Part shown: in pieces, positions 36,297-45,405 of the stretch
Layout: each line of letters opens with the position of its first letter
Position numbering within the stretch: the stretch's first letter is position 1
NCBI RefSeq assembly: GCF_004770745.1
Contig: NZ_RQGD01000039.1
Coordinates: 1-64,000 of the forward strand
From: Leptospira ognonensis
GTDB lineage: Bacteria; Spirochaetota; Leptospiria; Leptospirales; Leptospiraceae
Direction of reading: 5' to 3'
Length of the DNA: 64,000 bases
Program-made: the position numbers and the translations under genes
The notes under the pieces: model-generated
Told to the model about the DNA's origin: nothing
The model's database searches: none
The model's input: the letters and a program-made list of their open reading frames with translations, nothing else

Positions 36297-37145
36297 AACG
36301 CTCATATCACAAAAATCAATCCAATTTGAAATCTGATCCTTTAATCCCTGCTTAGCGTGAAACCCAATGCCTATATTCGCTGTATTTAACATAAGGGCAT
36401 CATTTGCTCCATCTCCTACAGCCACAACTTGCGATTTTAAGATAGTTTCACGTGTGATCAGTTGGTCTAAATAATATGACTTCTTTTCTTTATTTATAAT
36501 TTCGCCAACGATTTTACCTGTAAAGATCCCGCCGTTTTCTTCCAATTCATTGGCTTTAAAAAAATGGATTGGATATTTTCTTGAAAAAAGTTCGAGAACA
36601 GGTGTAAACCCTCCACTCAAAATTGAAACTTTGGTATTTAACTTAGGCAATTCGCGCAGGATGATCTCCATGCCGGCACTCAAAGTTAATAAATCATAGA
36701 CCTCTTCAAAACTTTTTCGAGATAACCCTTTTAAATATTTCACTCTGAGTTTTAATGCTTCATCGAAAGCCATTCCACCTTCCATGGCTTCCCTGGTAAC
36801 GCGCGATACTTCCTCAAAAACGCCATGTTTACGAGCAAGCTCATCGATGACCTCTTCCCTTATGACGGTAGAGTCCATGTCAAAACAAAATAAACTTAAA
36901 ACATCTGGATCCAAGTACTGGTCCATGCATATAACATCAATTTGGTGAGCACCAAACTTTCGCCTTATTTCGGTCAATTCTGTTCTAGATAGAAAATTCG
37001 GGATCGTCACGTCGAAACATATGTGGTCAAATTGTGCTCTTTCTGAGGCCAGCGCATTCGCAGGCAAGGAAATATTTTGATGAAGGAGAGTCTCAAATGC
37101 CGATCGAGGAAATGATCCTTTTTTAATGAATAATAATTTTGCCAC
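36267..37145 (-). CDS. serB: Phosphoserine phosphatase
   Basis: The 292-residue protein has an N-terminal ACT-like part (about 1-80) and a HAD domain with FDMDST (D89 nucleophile, D91), SILSGGF and VGDGANDALM. That matches SerB, the final step of serine synthesis. The start is GTG at 37145, six bases after the SGNH gene stop, without an obvious ribosome-binding site, so coupling is likely. Confidence 0.93.
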   Translation of the reverse strand: MAKLLFIKKGSFPRSAFETLLHQNISLPANALASERAQFDHICFDVTIPNFLSRTELTEIRRKFGAHQIDVICMDQYLDPDVLSLFCFDMDSTVIREEVIDELARKHGVFEEVSRVTREAMEGGMAFDEALKLRVKYLKGLSRKSFEEVYDLLTLSAGMEIILRELPKLNTKVSILSGGFTPVLELFSRKYPIHFFKANELEENGGIFTGKIVGEIINKEKKSYYLDQLITRETILKSQVVAVGDGANDALMLNTANIGIGFHAKQGLKDQISNWIDFCDMSVLLFLFRPSI

Positions 37146-37150
37146 GGATA

Positions 37151-37924
37151 TTATTGTATTAGCGGTCTAAGTTTTTTACCCCAAACTTCGTAACCTTTTT
37201 CGTTGAAGTGAATGGGGTCTCCATTGGAACGCACAAATTCGTCATCAATCCTTGTATCGTCCGATTTACGCATGTCATTCCAAACTTCAACATACATTAC
37301 ATTTTTATGATTTTTTGAAAATTCAGATAAGTATAAGTTATAAATAGGAACAATTTTATTCAGTTCAGGAACAAGTGTCGGCGGAGTTGCAAGGAAAATA
37401 ATTTTCGTATTAGAGTTTCGTTTATGAATTTTTTCTACAATCATTTCTATGTTTTTCTGTGTAACAGAAAGGCACTTACTATAGATGAGATCATTGCCAC
37501 CTATCTCGATCACAATTGTTTGTGGATTCAACATAAGCACGTCAGTATCAAGACGGTCTAACAACGATTCAGTCATGTCCCCGCCTATCCCTCGATTGAC
37601 GATGGAAAGACCTGGAAATTCCTTTGACATCAGATCAGGAGTAAAACCTTGCACAAGGCTATTCCCAGCAATCACTACTTTGGATTGTTTGAGCTTCTGG
37701 TTTTCTTCTTGGAACAAAAGGCGATTGGGAAGCCAGAATTTAGTACGGTATTTTTGATAGTCTTTTGCATTTTTCCAACCCGCGCCAGCATGGCACTCAA
37801 AGGACGGGTGAAAGTAATCTTTTACCCTGAGAGAACGGCATTGGATGATAAAGGTAAGGAGAAAAAAAATGGAAAGAATAGATCTCCCAGAGAAAGGAAG
37901 TCTATTCTTGTTCTGACGGCTCAT
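37151..37924 (-). CDS. SGNH/GDSL-hydrolase lipoprotein
   Basis: The 257-residue protein begins with a basic N-terminus and the hydrophobic core FLLTFIIQC, a lipoprotein signal with C29. The mature domain is SGNH-like: AGNSLVQGF (Ser), GGDMTESLLDRL (Gly), GGNDLI (Asn) and GDPIHFNEKGY (Asp/His). Such enzymes deacetylate or esterify envelope glycans or lipids; substrate is unknown. The ATG lies inside the upstream 59-aa gene (23-base overlap), and serB follows six bases later. Confidence 0.85.
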   Translation of the reverse strand: MSRQNKNRLPFSGRSILSIFFLLTFIIQCRSLRVKDYFHPSFECHAGAGWKNAKDYQKYRTKFWLPNRLLFQEENQKLKQSKVVIAGNSLVQGFTPDLMSKEFPGLSIVNRGIGGDMTESLLDRLDTDVLMLNPQTIVIEIGGNDLIYSKCLSVTQKNIEMIVEKIHKRNSNTKIIFLATPPTLVPELNKIVPIYNLYLSEFSKNHKNVMYVEVWNDMRKSDDTRIDDEFVRSNGDPIHFNEKGYEVWGKKLRPLIQ

Positions 37925-38081
37925 TCATGCGGAAGCGTTTCTGCCAGTCCTTGATTTGGGACTGAGCGTATTCTTCCGTGTCACAAATACGAAACTCGAT
38001 GGGGTTATTCGTCGTAGTTTCAATGAGTTTGGCTTCGATGTACCCATTCTTCAATTTGGTTGTCTCTATGCGATATCTCAT
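37902..38081 (-). CDS. 59-aa protein, function unknown
   Basis: From the ATG at 38081, preceded by GGAGAT five bases upstream, the frame encodes 59 residues (MRYRIETTKLKNGYIEAKLI...). It is charged, has no signal or membrane segment and alternates strand- and helix-forming stretches. Its 3' end overlaps the SGNH gene start by 23 bases, which indicates coupled expression. A longer TTG-initiated form from 38093 is less likely. Confidence 0.65.
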   Translation of the reverse strand: MRYRIETTKLKNGYIEAKLIETTTNNPIEFRICDTEEYAQSQIKDWQKRFRMNEPSEQE

Positions 38082-38103
38082 CTGTATCTCCAATTACCAG
38101 GAT

Positions 38104-39681
38104 TTAACGTCCGCGTATCTTGGCAATCTCTTCTAATGTCTCATCCTCCTTGTACTTTCCGAAGAGATAAATGGCCAATAGACAGAAAGCAGAAGCGAGC
38201 GGGCCTGTGAGTCTGACTCCAAGCTCTCCACCACTTTCTTCTTGTTCCACTTTACAAATGATTTTATCAGTAGTATTTGCTTCTTGTTTCGATATGTTTT
38301 GCTCGTTTGCACCTTGGTCTGGCGATTTCTGTACTTCTTTTTTTACATTCTCTGATACAGAGGGAGCTATAATGCCCGTTACGTTAGGAGAGACCCCTTT
38401 TTTTCCTTCACTTCCTAGACCAACCAAGATCAGGGAACTGAAGATCAAAACCGCTAGTGTTTGTCCTAGCTTTTGCATAAAGGTCCTTCCTGCATAAAAT
38501 AGACCTTCTCGCTTCGATCCTGTCTTTAATGCATCAAGTTCCGCGATATCTGCAAGGATCGCATTTGGCAAGATACCAAGAATTGCAATGGGAATGGCAG
38601 CGACTGCAACAATCATATAACCTTGGATATATGGAGAGATGGGGAGGGAATTTTTTCCAATAAAGAATATAGAAAGGAAGAGAGCTAAGAAGATATAAAA
38701 TCCAATGAGAACTGTTTTTTTCTTTCCGATCTTCTTGGCTACGATGTTGACGACAGGATAAAAGGCAAAAGATACAAGAAGCATGATGGTCAATAGCTGG
38801 GTTACAAAATCACGTTCCAACTGTAAAAGAACTGTCACGTAATAAGAGATACCAGTCGTTAACACGGTCAATGCGAGAAAGTAACAAAGATCAGAAAGTG
38901 CAAAGTATTTAAAATTTTTATTTTTAAAGGTCAGAACGATAGCCTCTTTAAAAGGAACGCTCGATGCTTCCGACTCACAGTATGTTTTCTCGCGGATGGT
39001 AAAGACCGGAAAATACATACAGATCGCCGCGAATGCGCATAAAATCCCAAGGGCATATTGGCGGGAGATAAGGGACTGCAGAGCCGGATCTGCCGAATAG
39101 GTAAAGGATGCTTTTAACGCATTGGAAATGATCGGTTCCGTAGAAGCTACAATGATCCCTAAGGCATAGGTCACAGAGATATACGTCGAAAGATTCAGTC
39201 TTTCGTTAGGAGTGTGACCTAGCTCCGGGATCAGAGCAAAATAGGGCGTCACATAGACGGTAAGAAAGAGATAAAAAAGGAGCATAAAAACCGTCATCCA
39301 AACTAAGTTTCCTGAAGAAACAAAATGGTTAGGTGGAACGAAGATCAACCAACAGAAAGCCGCGGCAGGAATACCACCCAAGGCAAGGAAGGGTATCCTT
39401 CTGCCGAAACGTGAGGTAAACCTGTCAGAAGAATTGGCAACCAAAGGATCTGTGACTCCATCCCATAGCCTTCCTACGGCAGCAACCACTCCGATCGTCG
39501 ATAGTCCCCAGAAGGCCATCTTTTCGATGAGGTCTGGGAAACAATCTTCCCCCGCTTTAGGTGCCGGCGGTAGATAGAAATAAACTTGGTGGAGACCAAT
39601 GATATTGATGAGCGTGGACCAACCGAGTTGGCCAATCGCGTATGTAATTTGTTTGCTGAAAGGAAGAGAGGGCTTCTGCAT
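38104..39681 (-). CDS. MFS-type sugar/cation symporter (GPH-like)
   Basis: The 525-residue protein has twelve hydrophobic segments. RLWDGVTDPLVANSSDR near residue 67 is the loop-2 signature of the GPH/melibiose-carrier type, with FGRRIPFLALGG after it. The hydrophilic loop before the final helix is enlarged (about 405-490, rich in Ser, Lys, Glu and Gln). Members carry sugars or nucleosides with a cation. It is a single gene with no sugar-catabolic neighbours. Confidence 0.85.
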   Translation of the reverse strand: MQKPSLPFSKQITYAIGQLGWSTLINIIGLHQVYFYLPPAPKAGEDCFPDLIEKMAFWGLSTIGVVAAVGRLWDGVTDPLVANSSDRFTSRFGRRIPFLALGGIPAAAFCWLIFVPPNHFVSSGNLVWMTVFMLLFYLFLTVYVTPYFALIPELGHTPNERLNLSTYISVTYALGIIVASTEPIISNALKASFTYSADPALQSLISRQYALGILCAFAAICMYFPVFTIREKTYCESEASSVPFKEAIVLTFKNKNFKYFALSDLCYFLALTVLTTGISYYVTVLLQLERDFVTQLLTIMLLVSFAFYPVVNIVAKKIGKKKTVLIGFYIFLALFLSIFFIGKNSLPISPYIQGYMIVAVAAIPIAILGILPNAILADIAELDALKTGSKREGLFYAGRTFMQKLGQTLAVLIFSSLILVGLGSEGKKGVSPNVTGIIAPSVSENVKKEVQKSPDQGANEQNISKQEANTTDKIICKVEQEESGGELGVRLTGPLASAFCLLAIYLFGKYKEDETLEEIAKIRGR

Positions 39682-39737
39682 TTTATTCTCGTGGGGAAAG
39701 TAGGAGAAAAATATTCCCCCTACGAAAAAAAGGCAAA

Positions 39738-40793
39738 CTACTTTTTAAATTTATATAGTTCTGGAAAGTTTTTTTCCTCGTAGAGAGAAGAGGATTTATA
39801 TTCTTCCCAGCCTTCTGGAATTCCTTCTGTAAATTCTGGTATCATGCCACAATCTCGAATCATGGACATGGTTTGCTCCATATCACTTCCCTTCACATTC
39901 AGGTAACCATCGGCAAATAGGGAATTTGCAACATATAAAGCCATAGATTGTAAGGTTCCGAGGTGCCCTTCTCTACCAGCTCCAATGCGAATCTCCGAAT
40001 CAGGATTGACAAGACGAAAAACCGATAGAACGCGGAGGCAATACTCGGGCGTTAGGTTGCTCTTTGTGATCGCATGTCCTTTGATCGGAATGAAAAAATT
40101 AACAGGAATGGAAATCACTCCGAGTCGTTTTAACTCAAAAGCTACGGAAACAATATCTGAATGCTGTTCTCCCATTCCCACGATGAGACCAGAACAAAGT
40201 CCGATATTTGCAACCGATGCCGCTTCCAATGTCGTCAAACGATCCTTAAATGTATGTGTAGAACATATTTCATTATAATTTGATTCTGATGTATTGAGGT
40301 TGTGATTGTATCTGTCAAGACCAGCATCTTTTAAAACTTGGGCTTTTTTGTTATCAAGAATCCCAGCTGATAAACAAACACGAAGGCCTAATTCTGAATT
40401 TATTTTTCGTATCGTTTTTGCTAGTTGGTCGACAGCTTTGTCAGTAGGTCCTCGACCCGAGGTTACCATACAAAACCGGTAAGCGCCGTTTTCCTTTGCT
40501 TTCTTGGCATCTTCCCAAATCTCATCTTCCCCTTTCAGGGAGTATTCTTGGATGCCAGACTCGCCGCCTTTCCTTTGTGCGCAGTATCCACAATCCTCAG
40601 GGCAATAGCCGTTTTTGATGTTATCAAGAATATGAATCCGAACTCTATTTCCAAAATGTCTTACCCGCTCTTGGCTTGCTCGGTTGACAAGGGCCAAAAG
40701 GGATTCTTTACCTTCTAGAATGGCAAGTGCCTCCTCTGGTGTGAGGAGTGAGGGTGCGCTTGAGGTAAGGGGGGAAGCTTCTGTAGCAATCAT
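39738..40793 (-). CDS. bioB: Biotin synthase
   Basis: The 351-residue radical-SAM enzyme has [10 protein letters not shown] (C64, C68, C71) binding the 4Fe-4S cluster, then [18 protein letters not shown], and GAGREGHLG near the end. It inserts sulfur into dethiobiotin. The ATG at 40793 is chosen over the longer open frame (to 40889) because the extra 32 residues ([14 protein letters not shown]) are not family-like and overlap bioA. It ends 43 bases from bioA and lies last in a bioD-bioA-bioB run. Confidence 0.94.
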   Translation of the reverse strand: MIATEASPLTSSAPSLLTPEEALAILEGKESLLALVNRASQERVRHFGNRVRIHILDNIKNGYCPEDCGYCAQRKGGESGIQEYSLKGEDEIWEDAKKAKENGAYRFCMVTSGRGPTDKAVDQLAKTIRKINSELGLRVCLSAGILDNKKAQVLKDAGLDRYNHNLNTSESNYNEICSTHTFKDRLTTLEAASVANIGLCSGLIVGMGEQHSDIVSVAFELKRLGVISIPVNFFIPIKGHAITKSNLTPEYCLRVLSVFRLVNPDSEIRIGAGREGHLGTLQSMALYVANSLFADGYLNVKGSDMEQTMSMIRDCGMIPEFTEGIPEGWEEYKSSSLYEEKNFPELYKFKK

Positions 40794-40836
40794 GAATGCA
40801 ATGTCGTAAAAATCATGCGAATTGTAAATGAAGAAT

Positions 40837-42159
40837 TCACAGCAGTCTGAATGCCTCTTGCAAGGCATCGTATATTTGCTCCAAGGCACGAGCCCCTATA
40901 TTGTATGGGGGAGTGATGTAAACTGTGCTTCCCAAGGGACGAAGGAGAACTTTGTGTTTGAGAAGTTCCTGTTTCAAACGTTTCCCAATCGGATTCAAGT
41001 ATTCATCGTCTGCGATGGGTTCTTCCCATTCGAAGGCTCCTATGGCACCAAGAACCCGTGGATTTTTAATTTTTTCTGGAAATTGTTTTGCCAATCGAAA
41101 AATGAAATCCTCGAGTTGTAACTTCAATTTTGATACCGAGTCATACCCATCGCTTATGAGCAAGTCGATGCTTGCAATTCCGGCAGCACAGGCGATGGGA
41201 TTGCCTGTCATGGTATGGGCATGAAAGAAAGAAGCATACGGATCTTCACTTAGAAAACTTTCATAAATCCTTTTTGATACGAGCGTGGCCGCCAAAGGCA
41301 AGCTTCCGCCAGTCAGACCTTTTGCCATTGCAACTAAGTCTGGTTTTATGTTCGCTAATTGGTAAGCAAAGGCTTTACCGGTCCTCCCCATACCCGTAAA
41401 CACTTCGTCAAGGATGAGAAGGATATTATATGAATGGCAAAGAAATTCCAATCGGATGAGCACTTTCGTTTCAAAAAAAATCATTCCACCCGCTCCAAAA
41501 ACTAAGGGCTCAATGATGACACCAGCATACTGAGAAGCATTTTCTTTAAGCTCTTCTTCCAAGGAATCTAAACACTCAACACCACATGTCTCTGGTTTTT
41601 TCAGAAAAGGACAGGATTTGCAATTAGGCGCGATAAACTCTTTTGTCGGAAATCTGAGTGCTGAGAAGATACGATTAAAGTAGGTTAGGCCAGAGACGTT
41701 CATGGCACCGATGCTATCCCCATGGTAGGAGGCAGAAAAAGTAATAAAACTTTCTTTTTTCGATTCCGATTCGTTCCCATTGTTCTTAAAAAATTGGACG
41801 GCTATTTTTAAAGCAATTTCGACCGCATTAGATCCGTTATCGGAATAATAAACTTTATTGAAGTCACCCTCTGCGAGCAAAAGTATTTTTTTTGCAAGTG
41901 ATTCGGCAGGTGCATGTATCATTCCTGCTAACATCATGTGATCCAATTGACTGGCTTGCTTCGTGATTGCTGAAATGATTTTGGGGTGGCAATGCCCATG
42001 AATAGAAGTCCACCAAGAAGCTACTCCATCTACGTAGGCCTCCCCTTTCTCATCAAAAAGATACTCACCAGAGGCCCGAGTGACATTGAGCAATTCATCG
42101 TTCGATGTTTGAATCGTGAGTGGAATCCAGACCGCTGTTTCCTTAGGAATCAAAATCAT
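40837..42159 (-). CDS. bioA: Adenosylmethionine-8-amino-7-oxononanoate aminotransferase
   Basis: The 440-residue PLP enzyme has the class III pattern: [48 protein letters not shown] and the catalytic Lys in AMAKGLTGG. It converts KAPA to DAPA with S-adenosylmethionine. The ATG at 42159 is preferred over TTG at 42165; no strong ribosome-binding site is visible. It overlaps the bioD 3' end by 17 bases, so it is probably translated by coupling. Confidence 0.94.
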   Translation of the reverse strand: MILIPKETAVWIPLTIQTSNDELLNVTRASGEYLFDEKGEAYVDGVASWWTSIHGHCHPKIISAITKQASQLDHMMLAGMIHAPAESLAKKILLLAEGDFNKVYYSDNGSNAVEIALKIAVQFFKNNGNESESKKESFITFSASYHGDSIGAMNVSGLTYFNRIFSALRFPTKEFIAPNCKSCPFLKKPETCGVECLDSLEEELKENASQYAGVIIEPLVFGAGGMIFFETKVLIRLEFLCHSYNILLILDEVFTGMGRTGKAFAYQLANIKPDLVAMAKGLTGGSLPLAATLVSKRIYESFLSEDPYASFFHAHTMTGNPIACAAGIASIDLLISDGYDSVSKLKLQLEDFIFRLAKQFPEKIKNPRVLGAIGAFEWEEPIADDEYLNPIGKRLKQELLKHKVLLRPLGSTVYITPPYNIGARALEQIYDALQEAFRLL

Positions 42160-42850
42160 CACCAATATCTAAGAGCGAATCAAGAACCATCCGATCGGTA
42201 TCGAATGAAGATTTTGCAAATTCGATAAATTCTTGTGAGGAAAGCTTTTGAGAGGGAAATGTAGTCAGACCTAGACAGGATACTCCACCAAACATTTGTA
42301 TTGTTTTAATATTATCTTCAATCAGCTCATTTTTTGGCCCAACCATATAAAATCCTACCACAGGAATCATTCTTTGGAGTAAACTTTCAAGGGTCAAAAG
42401 GGTATGGTTGATGGTACCGAGTTCTGTGGAACAAACAATTACAACTTTCAAATTCGATTCTCGTATGAGTTGCCAGGAAAGATAACTTTTGGTGAGAGGG
42501 ACAAAAACCCCACCCGCACCCTCTATGATCACAGGAAAATTACGAATATTTGCGATCTCAAGGCGCAGTTTTTTTAAATCGATCTCGAGTCCCTCTTTTT
42601 CAGCAGCCAAGTGTGGGCTCGAAGGGTAACGCAATCGGTAAACTGGTTTTAAAAAATGAAAATCTTCGAAATTCGTGATTTTCCTAATGAAATCGGTATC
42701 ATCGCCCTCCAAAAGTCCTGTTTGGATGGGCTTCCAGTACCTGAACTGATGGCTTTTGCCATATTTCGCGAGAAATAGAGAGGAAAAGAAAGTCTTTCCG
42801 ATGTCGGTCCCGGTTCCTGCGACGAAAAAAGCCTGGCTCACAAATCTCAA
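42143..42850 (-). CDS. bioD: Dethiobiotin synthetase
   Basis: The 235-residue ATPase has the P-loop VAGTGTDIGKTF (near residue 10), a region with KPIQTG, and EGAGGVFVPLT, as in BioD. It carboxylates DAPA to dethiobiotin. The first possible start is TTG at 42850; GTG four codons on is also possible. It is the promoter-proximal gene of the biotin cluster. bioF, bioC and bioH are not in the window. Confidence 0.93.
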   Translation of the reverse strand: MRFVSQAFFVAGTGTDIGKTFFSSLFLAKYGKSHQFRYWKPIQTGLLEGDDTDFIRKITNFEDFHFLKPVYRLRYPSSPHLAAEKEGLEIDLKKLRLEIANIRNFPVIIEGAGGVFVPLTKSYLSWQLIRESNLKVVIVCSTELGTINHTLLTLESLLQRMIPVVGFYMVGPKNELIEDNIKTIQMFGGVSCLGLTTFPSQKLSSQEFIEFAKSSFDTDRMVLDSLLDIGDDFDS

Positions 42851-42901
42851 GGTTTTATCAATTCCAAGCGCCGTCTATCCGATTTATATAGAAGAGGTCC
42901 T

Positions 42902-43426
42902 ATGCAACTCCCACTTTGGAAATCCATTCTAAAACGCGATGACAATCCAATCACCGAAATCTCTGCCTTTCTCAGAGAAACGGCTATCTTCCAAGGCATG
43001 TCGCGACGGACACTCAGAGAAGTCGCTAGACTCATTCATAAACGAAAGTATTACGCTGGTGAAACGATCTTCTTCCAAAGCCAAGCAGGTACAGGTGTCT
43101 ATTTAATCTTACACGGAAAAGTCGAAATCTCCTCACAACGAGAAGGTGTTACTTTGAAACTTGCAGAGTTAGAAAAAGGAGCTTTTTTTGGAGAGCTTGC
43201 CCTTTTCCAGGACTTCCCAAGATCAGCTACTGCAGTAGCAACGGTAGATTCAATATTGCTTGGATTTTTTCAACCCGAATTAAAAACACTCTTAGAAACA
43301 AAACCGCGCGTCGGAAACGAACTTTTGTTAGGGTTTGCCAGCATCATAGCGGATAGGCTTCGTAAGACCAATGATACTCTGGAAGGTGCGTATTTTAAAA
43401 GCAAACGAGAGAAAATGAAATCATGA
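42902..43426 (+). CDS. Cyclic-nucleotide-binding domain protein (Crp-like, no HTH)
   Basis: The 174-residue protein has a cNMP-binding beta-barrel: FQGMSRRTLREVARLIHKR, GETIFFQSQAGTGVYLILHGKVEIS and GAFFGELALFQDFPRSATAVAT, where FGELALF is the phosphate-binding cassette. No DNA-binding helix-turn-helix follows the domain, so it may modulate an enzyme or permease rather than act as a transcription factor. AGAGG precedes the ATG. It overlaps the AI-2E-type gene as ATGA, suggesting a functional pair. Confidence 0.82.
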   Translation: MQLPLWKSILKRDDNPITEISAFLRETAIFQGMSRRTLREVARLIHKRKYYAGETIFFQSQAGTGVYLILHGKVEISSQREGVTLKLAELEKGAFFGELALFQDFPRSATAVATVDSILLGFFQPELKTLLETKPRVGNELLLGFASIIADRLRKTNDTLEGAYFKSKREKMKS

Positions 43427-44475
43427 GCACAAGCCAGCTATCTGAAGTCATCCTTCGCTACTCATTTTTTTTCCTACTCCTCATCACGGTTCTGATTGGC
43501 GTCATAGGGATAAAGTTCTTAGCGATACCGATTTTAATATCGGGAATTCATTTTTATATTTTTCATCCGATCGTAGATCAATTGGAATCTCGTGGGGTTC
43601 CAAGATGGACTACAATTCTCGCAATTTTTGCGGTCCTCATTTCGATTGCTTATTGGTTTTTGGCTTTCTATTTACCAGATTCGTTTGCCAGCGCCCAACC
43701 CATCATTGCAGACTGGTCAGCAAAAATGGATGATCCAGACTTCCAATTACTCGATTTAAATAAACTTCCCATCATATCCCAAAATCCAGAGCTCTGGAAA
43801 AAAATCATAAAGCCTGAAGCATTGGCGAAATTAACCACAGGTTATCTAGAAAATTTCCTACAAGAAATAGTGATCCTAATTCCTACCTTTATAAGTTGGA
43901 TGATCATTATTCCGATCATCAGCTTTTTCTTGTTACTGGATGCGAATCTCATTTACAAAACCATGATTAGCTTTATCCCGAATCGATTTTTTGAAATGTT
44001 TCTGATGGTGTTTTACAGAACCAACCAACAAATTACGAGCTATTTGAAAAGTCTTGTAATCCAGTGTGGGATCATGGCAACGGTGGCTTCGGTTGGTTTT
44101 TATTTGATTGGGAATATGCATTTTTTCCTTTTCGGATTCTTGCTTGGCATCGCAAATTCTGTTCCCTATATTGGCCCTTTGCTAGGCATCATTCCACCTC
44201 TCGTATTTGCACTTTTGTTTCCAGAATTATCACCAGGAATTGGAGCAACATTTGGTGTCGTCGCTTTTGCACAGTTAGTTGACAATGCAATCGTGCAACC
44301 TGTCGTGATTGCAAATGCCGTCTCACTTCACCCGCTAGTCATCATGATAGGGATTGCAGTAGGTGGTAATTTTTTTGGTATCTTTGGAATGTTACTCGCG
44401 ATACCAGTCATTTCGATATTGAAAGTTACTATTGGAATCTTATACGAATCACTTAAAGAAAATCAGATCATCTGA
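43423..44475 (+). CDS. AI-2E-family (PerM-like) membrane transporter
   Basis: The 350-residue protein has eight or so hydrophobic segments, an early FFFLLLITVLIGVIGI, a large soluble loop at about 90-150, and the conserved NSVPYIGPLLGIIPP and DNAIVQPVV motifs. These belong to the AI-2 exporter-like superfamily, which also includes Na+/H+ antiporters; the substrate is not readable. The ATG overlaps the cNMP-binding gene. The 3' end overlaps the convergent EamA gene by eight bases. Confidence 0.85.
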   Translation: MSTSQLSEVILRYSFFFLLLITVLIGVIGIKFLAIPILISGIHFYIFHPIVDQLESRGVPRWTTILAIFAVLISIAYWFLAFYLPDSFASAQPIIADWSAKMDDPDFQLLDLNKLPIISQNPELWKKIIKPEALAKLTTGYLENFLQEIVILIPTFISWMIIIPIISFFLLLDANLIYKTMISFIPNRFFEMFLMVFYRTNQQITSYLKSLVIQCGIMATVASVGFYLIGNMHFFLFGFLLGIANSVPYIGPLLGIIPPLVFALLFPELSPGIGATFGVVAFAQLVDNAIVQPVVIANAVSLHPLVIMIGIAVGGNFFGIFGMLLAIPVISILKVTIGILYESLKENQII

Positions 44476-45361
44476 CTTCTGATAATAAAATGCCAGAAAG
44501 CACCATGCAGCATCCAATTCCACCCAGTATTGACAGACTCTCGCCTAGTATGAAATAGGCGAGAATAAATGCAAAAACAGGCTCTAGGGAATATAAAACT
44601 CCCGCTCTCGTAGCGGAGACTGTCTTTTGGTAGCGAGCTTGAATTTGTGAAGTGAGAATCGTGGCAATGAATGCGGTATAGATCACTCCCAACCAAAATT
44701 TATAATCCAGTTTTGTCTGATGAAAAGCAACATTTAGATTCTGTTCTATTGGAAGCGCCAAAGTGGAAAGTATCGCTATAAAAAAGATTTCTAATGAGAC
44801 GAGAACTGGTATCGGAATCTTGCGACTAAAAATATCAATGAGTATGATGTGAGCGGCAAACAGAAATGCACTTGCAAGAGTTAGCCAGTCACCTACAGAG
44901 ATCGCATAACCTGAATATAGTGTTTCAAAAGTTGAGCCGTTCTGAGAGATCAAAAACAATCCAGAAAATACTATGATCACAGCGATCCAGGTTTGCAGAG
45001 ATGGATTTTTTCTTTCGATTAGAATTTGGAGCATCGGCACAAAGATTACATAACTTCCTGTTATAAACCCAGATTGCGTAGCGGTGGTCGTAACAAGCCC
45101 AATGGTTTGCAAGGCATATCCAGAAAGGGCTGTAACTGCGATCAGAAGGATAGGTAAAATATAATGTTTCTTTAGGTTCTCTCTTCGAAATAATACTTTT
45201 CCGTACAGCAGAAGGATTGCAAGACCTGCGAGCCAAAATCGAATGGATATAAATAAAAATGGTGGTACAGATTCTAAGGCTAATTTGATCGTAACAAAAG
45301 TCCCGCTCCAAAATAATGCTGCCAGCATTAAAAATATTTCAGGGGGAATTTTGCTAAGCAT
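44468..45361 (-). CDS. EamA/DMT-family transporter
   Basis: The 297-residue protein has ten hydrophobic segments in two repeated EamA halves. FWSGTFVTIKLALES opens the first half and SLEPVFAFILAYFILGESLS lies in the second, both typical of drug/metabolite exporters. Substrate is unknown. It stands alone on the minus strand and diverges from the methyltransferase-like gene. Confidence 0.87.
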   Translation of the reverse strand: MLSKIPPEIFLMLAALFWSGTFVTIKLALESVPPFLFISIRFWLAGLAILLLYGKVLFRRENLKKHYILPILLIAVTALSGYALQTIGLVTTTATQSGFITGSYVIFVPMLQILIERKNPSLQTWIAVIIVFSGLFLISQNGSTFETLYSGYAISVGDWLTLASAFLFAAHIILIDIFSRKIPIPVLVSLEIFFIAILSTLALPIEQNLNVAFHQTKLDYKFWLGVIYTAFIATILTSQIQARYQKTVSATRAGVLYSLEPVFAFILAYFILGESLSILGGIGCCMVLSGILLSEVR

Positions 45362-45405
45362 GCTACGTTCACTTTTTTCGAGAGATCATTTTGTTCAAGG
45401 AAAAC

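Noticed and set aside
39700..39723. Hairpin between bioB and the MFS gene that looked like a terminator
   Set aside because: The stem contains several G-T wobbles, and on the minus strand the T-run lies before rather than after the stem, so it does not fit an intrinsic terminator.
40794..40889. Longer N-terminus for bioB
   Set aside because: The extra 32 residues are unlike biotin synthases and overlap bioA; an ATG at 40793 begins the conserved part.
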